From: Clostridia bacterium UC5.1-1D2
GTDB lineage: Bacteria > Bacillota > Clostridia > Lachnospirales > Lachnospiraceae
DNA: 64,000 nucleotides
Direction: 5' to 3'
Assembly: GCA_001304855.1 (NCBI GenBank)
Contig: BBZN01000014.1
Location: forward strand, 1 to 64,000
The notes beneath the pieces are model-generated. The model searched no databases, was not told the DNA's origin, and saw only the letters and a list, made by a program, of their open reading frames with translations. Positions 1 to 9,052 of the stretch are shown here, piece after piece. The position numbers and the translations under genes are program-made. The first letter of the stretch is position 1; every line of letters starts with the position of its first letter.

Positions 1-1735
1 ATCCGACATGGGAGGAATAAAAGAAGCTTCCGGAATCGGTGAGGACGACGGCTGCCGGAGGCTGTTCCGGTTGGGAATATAAAAATATTTTCCACGCTCC
101 GCTTCCTTTTCCCTATGATAACCAATCCCGATTTCAGGCCTTGATATCCTGCTGTCGTGTATATAGGATTTGGCTGCCTGGGCTTCTTTCCAGGGCCTCT
201 CAGCATCTAACTTGCCTACATATTGCTCGATGGAGTTTTTTGCCGGGATTTTTCTTCCCTCCGTATCGACGCCTTTCTCTGCCCGGCTGGTAAGGGATGC
301 CTGATAGCTCTCGTACTCCTGGCAGGCCTTCTTTGAGCCGGAGCCGCCAAGAGCAGCCTTAAATTTGGTCCAAGTTCCGGGCCTCTTAGGCCCATTCTGT
401 TCAAAATTCAGCTGTCTTACACATTCAGCAGGCTTTCTCTCTTCCGTATGAAACAGCGGATTATCAAGCATAGTTTTAATTTTTTCTTTTTCTATGCCTA
501 TTTTCCCCATCATGGCTGTCAATTCCATTCTTGACATAGGGGAGCCGCAGAGGCTGTCATTTATTTCATTTAATTCCCTGCGCACATCATTGCTTTCCAT
601 ACCCTCTACCAGCAGGGTCCGGTAGTGGGCGGTAAACTCATTCATTACTTCTGCCAGCTTATGGGGTGAGAGCTGGGTGCAGTCCACGATTCTGCCTCCA
701 TATTTCATTCCCATCTCATCAGATCGCTGCCCGAGAAAACTGGACATAGCTTCCGGTGAAGCTTTGGCATTGTGAGTGTGGCCCTGCTGGTTCGTCACGC
801 CTGGGGCGTCGGATTCAAATCCCACCAAAAGGCTGCTGCACTTGTCTGCGCCGCCTTTATCCACATGCATGTACATATGGCCGCAGCTGCCGTCATTTTT
901 CAGAATTTGATAACCATCGGGGCCGCTGATTCCCGGATTTCCCAGCCCGCCAATGGAGAGGTTCATTCCGTATTGGTTGGCCATACTGAACTTTTTTTCC
1001 TCTTTGAAATCCTCAATAGTTGGACCGGATGAGACAGAATGGGTGGCAGCCATACGCCGGTACACACCTGCGTCCTTTCCCATGTCAGCTCCCAGAATGG
1101 CATTAAAAATCTTATCCTGCTGAGCCCTGCTGCCGGGGGGAAATACATAGGAGGTTCTGGAACAGTGGGCCACCATACTGGAGACGGGGCGGTCCAACGC
1201 TTTCTTTTGGGGAGCGGCCCCCGGCTCTCCGGTCTCCACAAGCTGCGTTTTCCCTAAATGGGACAGAAACAGGGTCTTGGCAAGCAGGGTCTGTTTTTCC
1301 ACATTCTGCTTCACTTCATCATCCAGGCGGTTTCCCTTCAGCCCCTGCTCCTTCAGGGCCTGCAGTCTGTTTTTATCCAGAGGGCTTAAAGACTGTTTCA
1401 TTAAATAGGCGTTCATATAGTCGTCATATTGTCTGTAAAGGGAACCCAGTTTGTTGTCGCTTTCTGCTTTTGCGCGTAGAGAGCACCCCAGACGAAACAG
1501 GGGGTTCATAGACTGTTCCTCCAGCAGGCCGTTCACTTTTTCCGAGGGGGAAAAGTGCGGACTGCTATTCGGTGCGGAAGACCCAAGGAGGTGATTGCGT
1601 TTGCTTAATTCATTCATATACCGGTTGGCCAAATCTTCCGGGCCTCGGGAGCCAGTTTCTCAAAATCTGAATAGTCTCCTGCCCATGCGTTCCGGTAATA
1701 TAGTTCTTGTTTACTCATTGATTTTTTCCCGCCAT
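1..1735 (-). CDS. Unrecognised large hypothetical protein, C-terminus beyond left edge
   Basis: A minus-strand frame stays open from about 1640 to base 1 with no stop, giving about 575 visible codons; the C-terminus lies outside the window. I chose ATG at 1733-1735 because AGGAGGT lies 5 nt upstream (complement of 1741-1747). One A must be restored in the A run just after it; otherwise ATG 1716-1718 is the first in-frame start. A second lost base near 1640 (GGG read as GG) joins the N-terminal AWAGDYSDFEKLAPEAR to the long frame. The protein is hydrophilic, with no signal peptide or membrane segment visible. A central Gly/His/Cys-rich part contains GHMYMHVDKGG and NQQGHTHNAK. The C-terminal visible half is Lys/Glu-rich. 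I recognise no family and propose no function. Confidence 0.75.
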
Positions 1736-1780
1736 GGCGTACCTCCTCTTGAACATATATGTCCTGATTACTATATTCAG

Positions 1781-1809
1781 ATTATATTATAGGGAAATTC
1801 TCATAGCAA
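1781..1809 (-). promoter_or_regulatory. Sigma-A type promoter of the left-edge gene
   Basis: On the minus strand TTGCTA (1804-1809) and TATAAT (1781-1786) are separated by 17 nt, about 45 nt upstream of the chosen start. A perfect 10-bp palindrome ACATATATGT (1753-1762) lies between this promoter and the ribosome site and could be an operator. Confidence 0.6.
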
Positions 1810-1902
1810 TTGCCTGCTACCGATACTCACGAAAAACGACCGAAAGTCGTGAGGCAGACAGGATTAAGGAGAAAATCAGGAGCGGGGGAAGGAATATAAA
1901 TA

Positions 1903-1949
1903 GGGTCCCCGGGCCCGGTAGTTTATGTTTACCGGGGTCCCGAAGACCC
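1903..1949 (-). terminator. Long GC-rich hairpin downstream of putP
   Basis: Arms at 1903-1920 and 1930-1949 pair through GGGTC, CGGG and CCGGTA blocks around a short AT loop. Read on the minus strand the stem is followed by TATTTATATTCC, so it is a plausible if imperfect intrinsic terminator for putP, which ends at 2075. The rest of the 340-bp gap between 1736 and 2074 shows no gene. Confidence 0.45.
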
Positions 1950-2074
1950 GTTCTATTCCTGCAGAGCAAGGGGCCGGACAGCTGTACATGCATGAACGTT
2001 TAACTGGCCGGGTATGTAATTCATAAAATCGAAAGCTGTTTTCGTTCCGAATCAAAGATTGACTCCCCGCAATT

Positions 2075-3605
2075 CTATTTACCTACAGAATCGAATTCCT
2101 CACAAATCTCCTGTGAGGGAGGAGCTGTTGCAAGCGAGACGATGATAATGGCAAGGGAAGCCACAATAAACGCGGGAAGCAGCTCATAGATATTCCAGGC
2201 GCCGCCCAGGGGCCGCACGCCGTACTTCCACACGAATACCATCACACCGCCTGAGATCATACCTGCCAGGGCTCCCGCCAGATTGCTGCGCTTCCAGAAC
2301 AGGGCGAAGAGCATTACAGGGCCGAAGGCAGCGCCGAAGCCTGCCCAGGCAAAGGATACGATAGTAAACACGGAGCTGTCAGGGTTCCATGCCAGGACAA
2401 TGCCGACCAGAGCGATGGCAATTACCGTAAGCCGGGCGGCAGTCATGGAAGCCTTGGTATCCATCTTGATTTTCAGGAAATCCTGAAGCAGGTTCTGGGA
2501 GACTCCTGAGGCGGCAGTCAAAAGCTGGGAGTCTGCTGTGGACATGGTACAGGCCAGGATACCTGCCAGAACCACGCCTGCCACAATGGATAACAGAATG
2601 CCGTTCTGCCCAAGGAGGCCTGCCAGACGGATAATTACAGTCTCGGAATCGGAACTGGTGGTAAAGTTGGGAATCTGTCCGGCCACGGATGCGCCGTACC
2701 CTATGATACCGATAAGTATAGCTACAAACATGGAGATTACAACCCAGACGGAAGCGATGCGGCGTGAGGTTTTAAGCTTATCCTCATGCTGATAGCCATA
2801 AAACGCAGCAGTATATGGGGCATACCGAAGTAGCCCAGTCCCAGGCCAGGGTGGAGAAGATGGACAGCAGGCTGTAAGGGGATGCCGTGTTATCCGCCCG
2901 GTTGTGAAGCTGTGTCATACTTAAATATCCGGCCAGTGAACGGGCGTTATCTGCAACAGCGTCCCAGCCTCCAGCCACATGAATGCCGAAGGCGACAATA
3001 ACGATCAGGGCAAAGCTCATTACAATACTCTGAATCAGATCCGTAGTGGATACTGCCATAAATCCTCCCAATACCGTATAACCGATGATTACCACAGCGC
3101 CGATAATCATGGCGGTGTGATAATTTACATTAAAAAGGCTTGCAAAGAGAGTGCCTATGCTTTAAAGCCTGATGCCGTATAAGGAATAAAAAAATCAATA
3201 TAACAATAGCTGCAATACACATCAGAATATTTTTATTATCCCTGTACCGTCTGGAAAAGAAATCTGGAATCGTGATGGCGTCACAAGCTACAGAATAACG
3301 GCGGAGCCGTTTTGCCACAATCAGCCAGTTTAAATATGTACCTACAGCCAGACCGATTGCCGTCCAGCCTGCGTCTGCGATACCGGTCAGATAGCTACGC
3401 CCGGCAGACCCATAAGAAGCCAGCTGCTCATATCCGACGCTTCGGCGCTCATGGCAGTCACTAAAGGGCCCAATCTGCGGCCTCCCAGATAAAATTCGTC
3501 GGCAGAGTCGCCCCCGCCCTTTTTACTGAAATAAAACCCTACATAGACCATTCCAATCAAGTAGATGATGATGGCGGCCATTATTCCAACTTGTCCTGTA
3601 CTCAT
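2075..3605 (-). CDS. putP: PutP-type sodium:solute (proline) symporter, split by lost bases
   Basis: Sodium/proline symporter of the SSS family, an inner-membrane protein with multiple hydrophobic helices. Start ATG 3603-3605 has AGGAGG 8 nt upstream. The N-terminal half carries the family stretch AEASDMSSWLLMGLPG and later STTDLIQS. The C-terminal half has the usual hydrophobic helices and ends in a short polar tail. The reading frame is broken at five points (near 3394, 3190, 3156, 2839 and 2788). Restoring one base at each gives a continuous protein of about 510 residues, the normal PutP length. Each break fits loss of one base, often in a run. The gene stands alone. Proline is the most likely substrate but another amino acid cannot be excluded. 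Confidence 0.88.
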
Positions 3606-3699
3606 ATAAATCCTCCTGCTTTTTTTATGTACGCCGGGAATCTCTCCTGCACCTGCCTGTGGGGCTGATTTTCCGCCGGCCCCACACAAAGTTAATCAA

Positions 3700-3716
3700 C
3701 GTACGCGGCGCGTACG
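3700..3716. other. Perfect inverted repeat CGTACGC-N3-GCGTACG
   Basis: A 7-bp perfect inverted repeat with a 3-base centre lies in the long putP leader, between the putP promoter and its start codon. It could be an operator or an RNA hairpin; nothing in the sequence decides which. Confidence 0.4.
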
Positions 3717-3828
3717 CCCCATAAATTTGTGCACAGCCGGCAAAAAATCATCCCGCAAAATCAGGCACAAGGAGATTCCGGGCGTACATCTTTTTCTGTC
3801 ATTCTCTCAGAAAAACAATAATGGGAAC

Positions 3829-3858
3829 ATTATAGCATGCCAAGTCCGAATTTGGCAA
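3829..3858 (-). promoter_or_regulatory. putP promoter with overlapping operator-like palindrome
   Basis: On the minus strand TTGCCA (3853-3858) and TATAAT (3829-3834) are 18 nt apart. The inverted repeat TGCCAA-N8-TTGGCA (3838-3857) covers the -35 box and the spacer, the usual place for a repressor site. The leader to putP would be about 220 nt. Confidence 0.6.
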
Positions 3859-4054
3859 TACGCTGGGCCGTTTCTGTGACTTTCGCTGTTATTTATTGTA
3901 ACAGTTCAGGCGGCGGGAAAAGTATATGACGGAGCTGCTAAAGTAAATGGTAAGAAAGCAATGATTCTGTCTGAAGTTACGGCATCGAAAGAGCATTCCC
4001 CTGACGGTTATAGCAGATATGCATGAATTGTATAGAAGATTTGCCGGGAAACCA

Positions 4055-4083
4055 TTGATTTTACGGGTTGATAAGATTATAAT
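4055..4083 (+). promoter_or_regulatory. ilvE promoter
   Basis: TTGATT (4055-4060), 17 nt, TATAAT (4078-4083), about 45 nt upstream of the ilvE start. I see no T-box leader between promoter and gene. Confidence 0.6.
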
Positions 4084-4129
4084 TGTGTTCAAGTTACTTT
4101 TACATCTACCGGAACGGAGGAAATGATTT

Positions 4130-5155
4130 ATGGAAAAGAAAGACCTGGACTGGGGCAATATAGGATTCAATTACATGCCTACAGACAAGCGCTATGTGTC
4201 AAATTATAAAGACGGAGCATGGGATGAGGGATGTCTTACTTCAGATTCCAATGTGGTAATCAATGAATGCGCCGGAATTCTTCAGTATTGCCAGGAATGT
4301 TTTGAGGGATTGAAGGCCTATACCACAGAGGACGGAAGCATCGTCACATTCCGCCCGGATCTCAATGCGGAGCGCATGAGCGATTCGGCAGAGAGGCTGG
4401 AGATGCCTTCTTTTCCAAAGGAGCGGTTCTTAGAGGCAGTGGATCAGGTGGTGAAGGCCAACGCAGCCTGGGTGCCCCCCTTTGGAAGCGGCGCTACGCT
4501 GTATCTGAGACCTTATATGTTTGCATCCGGACCGGTTATCGGAGTGAAGCCTTCGGACGAGTACCAGTTCAGATTGTTCTGCACGCCTGTAGGGCCGTAT
4601 TTTAAAGGCGGGGCCAAGCCTCTGACTTTGTGCGTAAGTGATTTTGACCGGGCGGCGCCCAAGGGGACTGGACATGTGAAGGCGGGACTTAATTATGCCA
4701 TGAGCTTATATGCATCGGTAGCGGCCCATGGGGCAGGGTACGATGAGAACGTGTTTGTGGATCCGGCAACCAGAAGCTATGTGGAGGAGACGGGAGGCGC
4801 TAACTTTCTTTTTGTGACAAAAGATGGAGAGATTGTCACTCCCAAATCTGATTCGATTCTACCGTCCATTACACGACGCTCTCTGGTATATGTTGCAGAG
4901 CATTATCTGGGCCTTAAGGTGACGGAGCGTCCGGTTAAGCTGGCGGAACTCTCCGAGTTTGCAGAGTGCGGCCTCTGCGGTACGGCTGCAGTTATCTCTC
5001 CTGTGGGGAAAATTGTTGACCACGGCAGGGAAATTTGTTTCCCCAGCGGCATGAACGAGATGGGAACTGTCACAAAGAAGCTCTACGATACCCTTACAGG
5101 AATCCAGATGGGTACGATTGAGGGGCCTGAGGGCTGGATCCGCAAAATTTTATAA
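4130..5155 (+). CDS. ilvE: Branched-chain amino acid aminotransferase
   Basis: Class IV PLP-dependent aminotransferase of 341 residues that interconverts Leu, Ile and Val with their 2-oxo acids, using glutamate/2-oxoglutarate. The frame is intact and the length fits the family. Recognisable marks are the substrate-loop stretch CQECFEGLKAY, the active-site lysine in GHVKAGLNYA, the PLP-ring contact ETGGANFLFV, and the phosphate-binding CGTAAVISPVG near the C-terminus. The start is preceded by GGAGG. It is a single-gene unit with its own promoter at 4055 and a strong terminator at 5172. No other ilv or leu genes are present in the window. Confidence 0.95.
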   Translation: MEKKDLDWGNIGFNYMPTDKRYVSNYKDGAWDEGCLTSDSNVVINECAGILQYCQECFEGLKAYTTEDGSIVTFRPDLNAERMSDSAERLEMPSFPKERFLEAVDQVVKANAAWVPPFGSGATLYLRPYMFASGPVIGVKPSDEYQFRLFCTPVGPYFKGGAKPLTLCVSDFDRAAPKGTGHVKAGLNYAMSLYASVAAHGAGYDENVFVDPATRSYVEETGGANFLFVTKDGEIVTPKSDSILPSITRRSLVYVAEHYLGLKVTERPVKLAELSEFAECGLCGTAAVISPVGKIVDHGREICFPSGMNEMGTVTKKLYDTLTGIQMGTIEGPEGWIRKIL

Positions 5156-5171
5156 AGAAGCATAATCAGTG

Positions 5172-5223
5172 CCTCCCGGAATATATTGATAGTAATTGTA
5201 TCATATAGTTCGGGAGGTTTTTT
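5172..5223 (+). terminator. ilvE intrinsic terminator
   Basis: CCTCCCG...CGGGAGG arms (5172-5178 and 5211-5217, extended by AA/TT pairs) followed by TTTTTT. The right arm also supplies the GGGAGG that would serve as ribosome site for the next gene. Confidence 0.85.
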
Positions 5224-5224
5224 C

Positions 5225-5654
5225 ATGAAAATAATTCTAAAGGGAAAACGGTACCTGGCCCTTGCCATGTTAATGGTTATGGACGGTATGGACGTTCACC
5301 GGCTGTTCGGCTTCTAAAGACAGCCAAGACAAGGTGCGGGATTTGGATTTTTCAGTGGCGGGTAATATGGACATTCCTGAGGAACTTAAGAAGCTGATTG
5401 CGGAGAAACAGCAGCAGCCATTTAAGCTTACATACAGTGATGAACAGAATCTGTTTATTGCCGTGGGATATGGAGTCCAGCCTACCGGCGGATACAGCAT
5501 CAGCGTCAACGAGCTGTATCTCACAGAAAATTCCATCGTTATCAATACAGAGCTGAAAGGACCGGAGAAGGGGGAAAACGCCGGAACGGAGCAGTCGTTT
5601 CCTTATATTGTGATTAAAACGGAATATCTGGAAAATCCGGTGGTATTTCAGTAG
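5225..5654 (+). CDS. PrcB-domain lipoprotein, frame broken in signal peptide
   Basis: Small secreted lipoprotein of about 140 residues. The mature part (from about 5290) reads as a PrcB C-terminal-type domain, with the diagnostic TGGYSISVNELYLTENSI. PrcB is known from the Treponema dentilisin complex, and this domain occurs widely in clostridial lipoproteins of unknown role. ATG 5225 is followed by a hydrophobic stretch. The lipobox-like FTGCSAS is in another frame, so two bases appear lost between 5240 and 5290. The ribosome site GGGAGG lies inside the right arm of the ilvE terminator, an odd arrangement. The gene is followed by weak hairpins and no partner gene. Confidence 0.7.
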
Positions 5655-5717
5655 TTCCCTGAGGATGCCAGGAGGAAAGGCACCTGTTCCCGCAGGAGAA
5701 ATGTATCTTTAAAATTT

Positions 5718-5734
5718 TCCCGGCCTTCCCGGGA
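5718..5734. other. Small hairpin TCCCGG-N5-CCGGGA
   Basis: Perfect 6-bp arms preceded by AAAATTTT. It may end transcription of the PrcB lipoprotein gene but lacks a clear T run. Confidence 0.3.
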
Positions 5735-5769
5735 CTATGGGTGTAAATTAAAAAGAGAGCAGTTAATGA

Positions 5770-5807
5770 TGGGCAAAATAATTCTGAAAATTCAGTTGTT
5801 TTGCCCA
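5770..5807. terminator. Symmetric hairpin TGGGCAAAA...TTTTGCCCA
   Basis: Perfect 9-bp arms (5770-5778 and 5799-5807), with an inner CTGAA/TTCAG pair. The T-rich ends make it usable as a terminator on either strand. The remaining sequence between 5655 and 5981 holds no gene I can support; TGTAAC...GTTACA arms near 5916-5944 could be an operator for the next gene. Confidence 0.4.
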
Positions 5808-5981
5808 TTATTATATGGCAGGTAAAGAATACTTCATTCAGCGCTGATCCTTCTGGAACTTTGAAGACTTTCATCGCTTTGTGGCTATGGAACCCTCCTT
5901 TATAGTTTCACAGATGTGTAACACAAATGTATTAAAAGCGTTACATGGCAGATGCTATAGTATAGATGGATCAATATAATA

Positions 5982-7026
5982 ATGGGGATTAGCGCTATGC
6001 CAAACAGAGAATACAGAGAACAGCGTGCATTTGACGATTTTTGGCCGTCCAACTGGAATAGTTTACATAAAGAACAACAAGAAGAATTAAGCCGGAAATT
6101 TTTAAATTATATGGTTAATGAGAGAAAGCAGGAAAGGGTTGTCAAAGAGTTTTGGCCATCTAATTGGAGCGAAAAGGGTGAAAACCAAAAAATCAAATCA
6201 TGTCAGAGATTAGAGAACACCCTTGCTTTTGAGAGCGGAAGAACTCCCTATCGTCTGATTCCCTTAGAGGATTGTTCACAGGAAGGGCTCACCGACAATG
6301 AGAAAAAGACAATTAGCATCAACCTGAATAACGAAAATCCATATGAAATTTTAGAAACAGTCGTTCACGAATCCTGCCATGCAGACCAGTACAATCTGTT
6401 TATTAAAAGGGACTCGGCACAATATAGTGAGGAGTCTATGAAAATTTATAAGGAACATCTGGAGAGAAGCGGTTTAAGCGAAAGAGATGTTCTTGTAATG
6501 AATTGGGAGACATGGAACTATATGTCAGAAAATAAAAGTATTTTACAGACAGGAAGTGAGGAGCTGTATCAAATGCAGCTTATAGAGGTGGATGCAGATT
6601 TTGAAAGTGTAAAGTTTTTAAGAAATTACAGCAAATATATGGAGCCGGATAGTGACTTTGATGAATATTTGGAGGAAAGAGAAGATGAATTAGAGGACCT
6701 CCAAGGTTTATTCAAAAAAGAGAAACAGTGGAGCAGTGGTTTGAGGACAGGTTAAAAAGGCATGAAGAGACTAAGGAGGATATGTTCGGCCAATGTGAGC
6801 GTGATCAACTGAAGTCCTGTATTCATTGCGGGATTTTGGAGAGTGTGGATTTAAAATACTTTCAAATTTAGAAAATTGGGGCAATACCGCAGAAAAGGCA
6901 ACTGTTAAAAAAGTAACATTGGACGAATTGTTGGGAAAAACGCAAGAAAAAAGCACACAGGGCGGGAAACGCTCATATGAGATGTCGCCTATAACATCCA
7001 AAAAAGCAAGAATAGGGTTAGGATGA
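5982..7026 (+). CDS. HExxH zincin-like protein with duplicated FWPSNW motif
   Basis: Unrecognised protein of about 348 residues after restoring two lost bases (A run near 6715; G run near 6836). No signal peptide or membrane helix is seen. The N-terminal 60 residues contain an internal duplication: FDDFWPSNWNS and, 35 residues later, VKEFWPSNWSE. A zinc-protease signature VVHESCHADQ follows (HExxH, His129/Glu130/His133 counting from ATG 5982). A probable third ligand is Glu202 in QLIEVDAD, a spacing seen in compact bacterial zincins, including toxin-associated ones. A Cys/His cluster (CIHCGDFGECGF) and a basic tail follow. The second ATG (5997) is an equally good start; neither has a strong ribosome site. 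Base composition is more AT-rich than the neighbours, suggesting transfer. A peptidase role is inference. Confidence 0.7.
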
Positions 7027-7108
7027 CAGATAGAACTTCCGAAATTAACCCTGCGCCGTGTTTTCCATTCTGTCACGCGGTAGATAGAATGTTCAGGAAT
7101 TTGACTAT

Positions 7109-7249
7109 AGCGTGTCTGAATATTCATTCACGCCATCTGCACGTCCCGGCATATTTGGCTACAATTCAGTCGCTGCGCCTCCTTCATCGGGGCCAAAGCT
7201 CCCGCAAAGTGTGACGCACAGCTGTCAGAAAGCAATGTTCAGACACGCT
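7109..7249. repeat. Foldback repeat, copy 1
   Basis: A 141-bp element bounded by AGCGTGTCTGAATATT (7109-7124) and AATGTTCAGACACGCT (7234-7249), a 16-bp terminal inverted repeat with one mismatch. The interior is alignable to copies at 12896 and 14867 (GCACG, GGCATATTTGGC, CTGCGCC, GGGGCCAA, ACAGCTG). It carries no coding capacity. It resembles a non-autonomous foldback/MITE or large REP-like element. No target duplication is evident. Confidence 0.8.
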
Positions 7250-7312
7250 CTGATGTTAAACGCCTGGGTAAGCCGCCTTTTACAGAGTTCTGCAATACAT
7301 CTGGTTGTGTTC

Positions 7313-7341
7313 TTGCAGGATCGAATATCATATGCTATACT
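7313..7341 (+). promoter_or_regulatory. cysE promoter
   Basis: TTGCAG (7313-7318), 17 nt, TATACT (7336-7341), about 80 nt upstream of cysE and downstream of repeat copy 1. Confidence 0.6.
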
Positions 7342-7421
7342 ATCGATACTAAAATATTTCGGGATAGTGTCGTAGTACAGTAGCGTTGTTTTAACTTGTC
7401 AAAGTCAGGGGGAACAAATTT

Positions 7422-8077
7422 ATGATATTCAAGGATATATGGCTGGATGTTAAAGCTGTACAGGAAAGAGATCCGGCGGCACGCAATGCCCTGGAGGTGC
7501 TGCTCTTGTACCAGGGGGTTCATGCCCTCATATGGCATCGGTTTGCACATTGGTTTTACAATCACAGAATGTTTTTTATCGCCAGGCTCATATCGCAGAT
7601 TGCCAGGTTCTTTACGCTCATAGAGATACATCCGGGCGCGCAGCTGGGCCATGGGATTTTGATTGACCACGGAAGCGGAGTGGTTATCGGTGAAACTACG
7701 GTGGTGGGGGATAACTGCACGATCTACCAGGGGGTTACTTTGGGAGGCGTTGGAACCAGAAGGGGAAGCGCCACCCTACTCTTGGCAACAATGTGATGGT
7801 TGGCGCGGGAGCTAAGATTCTGGGCGCCTTTGAGGTGGGAGATAACTGCTATATTGCGGCAAATGCAGTCCTTTTAAAGCCTCTGGAGGATAATGTCACA
7901 GCCGTAGGAATACCGGCCCGTCCGGTGAAGAAGGACGGCGTGACACTGCCCAGGAACAAGCGGACCCTGACTCTGGAGGAGTACGAGGAAATGAAAGATC
8001 GCATGGTGCAGATGGAGCAGGAAATCGCGCTGCTGAAGGAGGCCTTAGGTTCAGGGAGAAGGCAGAACGTCAATTAG
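7422..8077 (+). CDS. cysE: Serine O-acetyltransferase, one lost base
   Basis: Transfers acetyl from acetyl-CoA to L-serine, the first step of cysteine synthesis; a cytosolic left-handed beta-helix enzyme. Start ATG 7422 follows a G-rich ribosome site. The N-terminal helical domain ([22 protein letters not shown]) leads to hexapeptide repeats ([38 protein letters not shown]). A lost A near 7766 breaks the frame at GTRRGK; restoring it gives [19 protein letters not shown] and a protein of about 219 residues. The C-terminal tail ([20 protein letters not shown]) looks like a coiled coil. The TtcA-like gene follows after 22 bp and is probably co-transcribed. No cysK is present here. Confidence 0.92.
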
Positions 8078-8099
8078 AGCAGGAGAAATCAGAACAAAT

Positions 8100-8981
8100 A
8101 TGAGACAGGAAGCGCCGCATGTTAATATAGAGCGAAGCATTATCAAAAACTTCCGTAAGGAAATCTGGCGCCCCTTTGTTAAGGGGCTCCAGGAATACCG
8201 GATGATTCAGGACGGGGACAAGATTGCAGTCTGCATTTCCGGAGGGAAGGACTCCATGCTGCTGGCCAAGTGCCTTCAGCAGATGAAACGGCAGAGCAGC
8301 ACTGATTTTGAGCTGGAGTTTATCGTCATGGATCCCGGGTATCATCCTGACAACCGTAAGCTTATTGAGGCCAATGGAGAGCGGATGAACATCCCCCTTC
8401 GGATCTTTGATTCAGATATATTTGATATTGTGGTGGATGTGGATCAGTCCCCCTGTTATCTCTGTGCCAGAATGCGCAGAGGTTATCTCTATGCCCACGC
8501 AAGAGAACTGGGGTGCAATAAAATCGCCTTGGGACACCATTTTGATGATGTAATTGAGACGATTCTCATGGGGATTCTCTATGGAGGACAGATCAACACA
8601 ATGATGCCCAAGCTGCACAGCACGAACTTTGAAGGGATGGAGCTCATCAGGCCCTTATATTTCGTGAAGGAGGAGGCGGTGCTGGCCTGGAAGGAGTACA
8701 ATGAGCTGCATTTTCTCCAATGCGCCTGCCGGTTTACGGAGGCAATTGCAAGAGAACAGGCAGCCGGGGGAACTGGAGGGGACATCGTCCACACCAGCAA
8801 GCGTCAGGAGATGAAGGAGCTTATAAAGAACCTGCGCAGAAACAGCCCCTTCATAGACTCCAATATAATGAAAAGCGTGGAGAATATCAACCTGGACGCC
8901 TGCCTTGGGTATGTGCAGAAGGGAGTGCGCCACCATTTTATGGATGAATATAATTTTAGCTCCGGTAAACGGGAATCATAA
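8100..8981 (+). CDS. TtcA-family tRNA-thiolating PP-loop ATPase
   Basis: Intact 293-residue member of the PP-loop ATP pyrophosphatase family related to TtcA, which makes 2-thiocytidine at tRNA position 32. The ATP site is the P-loop-like VCISGGKDSMLLA, followed by the family pair CYLCARMRRGYLY (CxxC for an iron-sulfur cluster) and GHHFDDVIETILM. A further Cys pair in QCACRF could complete the cluster. It lies 22 bp after cysE with AGGAGA about 13 nt upstream, so it may share the cysE transcript. Sulfur chemistry links the two. Paralogous ATP-binding enzymes of unknown substrate exist, so the exact tRNA target is not certain. Confidence 0.85.
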   Translation: MRQEAPHVNIERSIIKNFRKEIWRPFVKGLQEYRMIQDGDKIAVCISGGKDSMLLAKCLQQMKRQSSTDFELEFIVMDPGYHPDNRKLIEANGERMNIPLRIFDSDIFDIVVDVDQSPCYLCARMRRGYLYAHARELGCNKIALGHHFDDVIETILMGILYGGQINTMMPKLHSTNFEGMELIRPLYFVKEEAVLAWKEYNELHFLQCACRFTEAIAREQAAGGTGGDIVHTSKRQEMKELIKNLRRNSPFIDSNIMKSVENINLDACLGYVQKGVRHHFMDEYNFSSGKRES

Positions 8982-9052
8982 GATATACGCATAAAGTACC
9001 TGCTGTCCGCATAAATTCTTCTAAAGGAATATGAGAGATGGCAGGTGTTTTT

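Noticed and set aside
2075-3605. PutP and other broken genes as true pseudogenes in a genome undergoing reduction
   Set aside because: The breaks are one-base losses affecting essential genes equally, with no other decay; sequence error explains them better.
3606-4129. T-box or leucine-responsive leader upstream of ilvE
   Set aside because: No T-box sequence, no specifier stem and no terminator/antiterminator pair could be found; the promoter lies only about 45 nt before the start.
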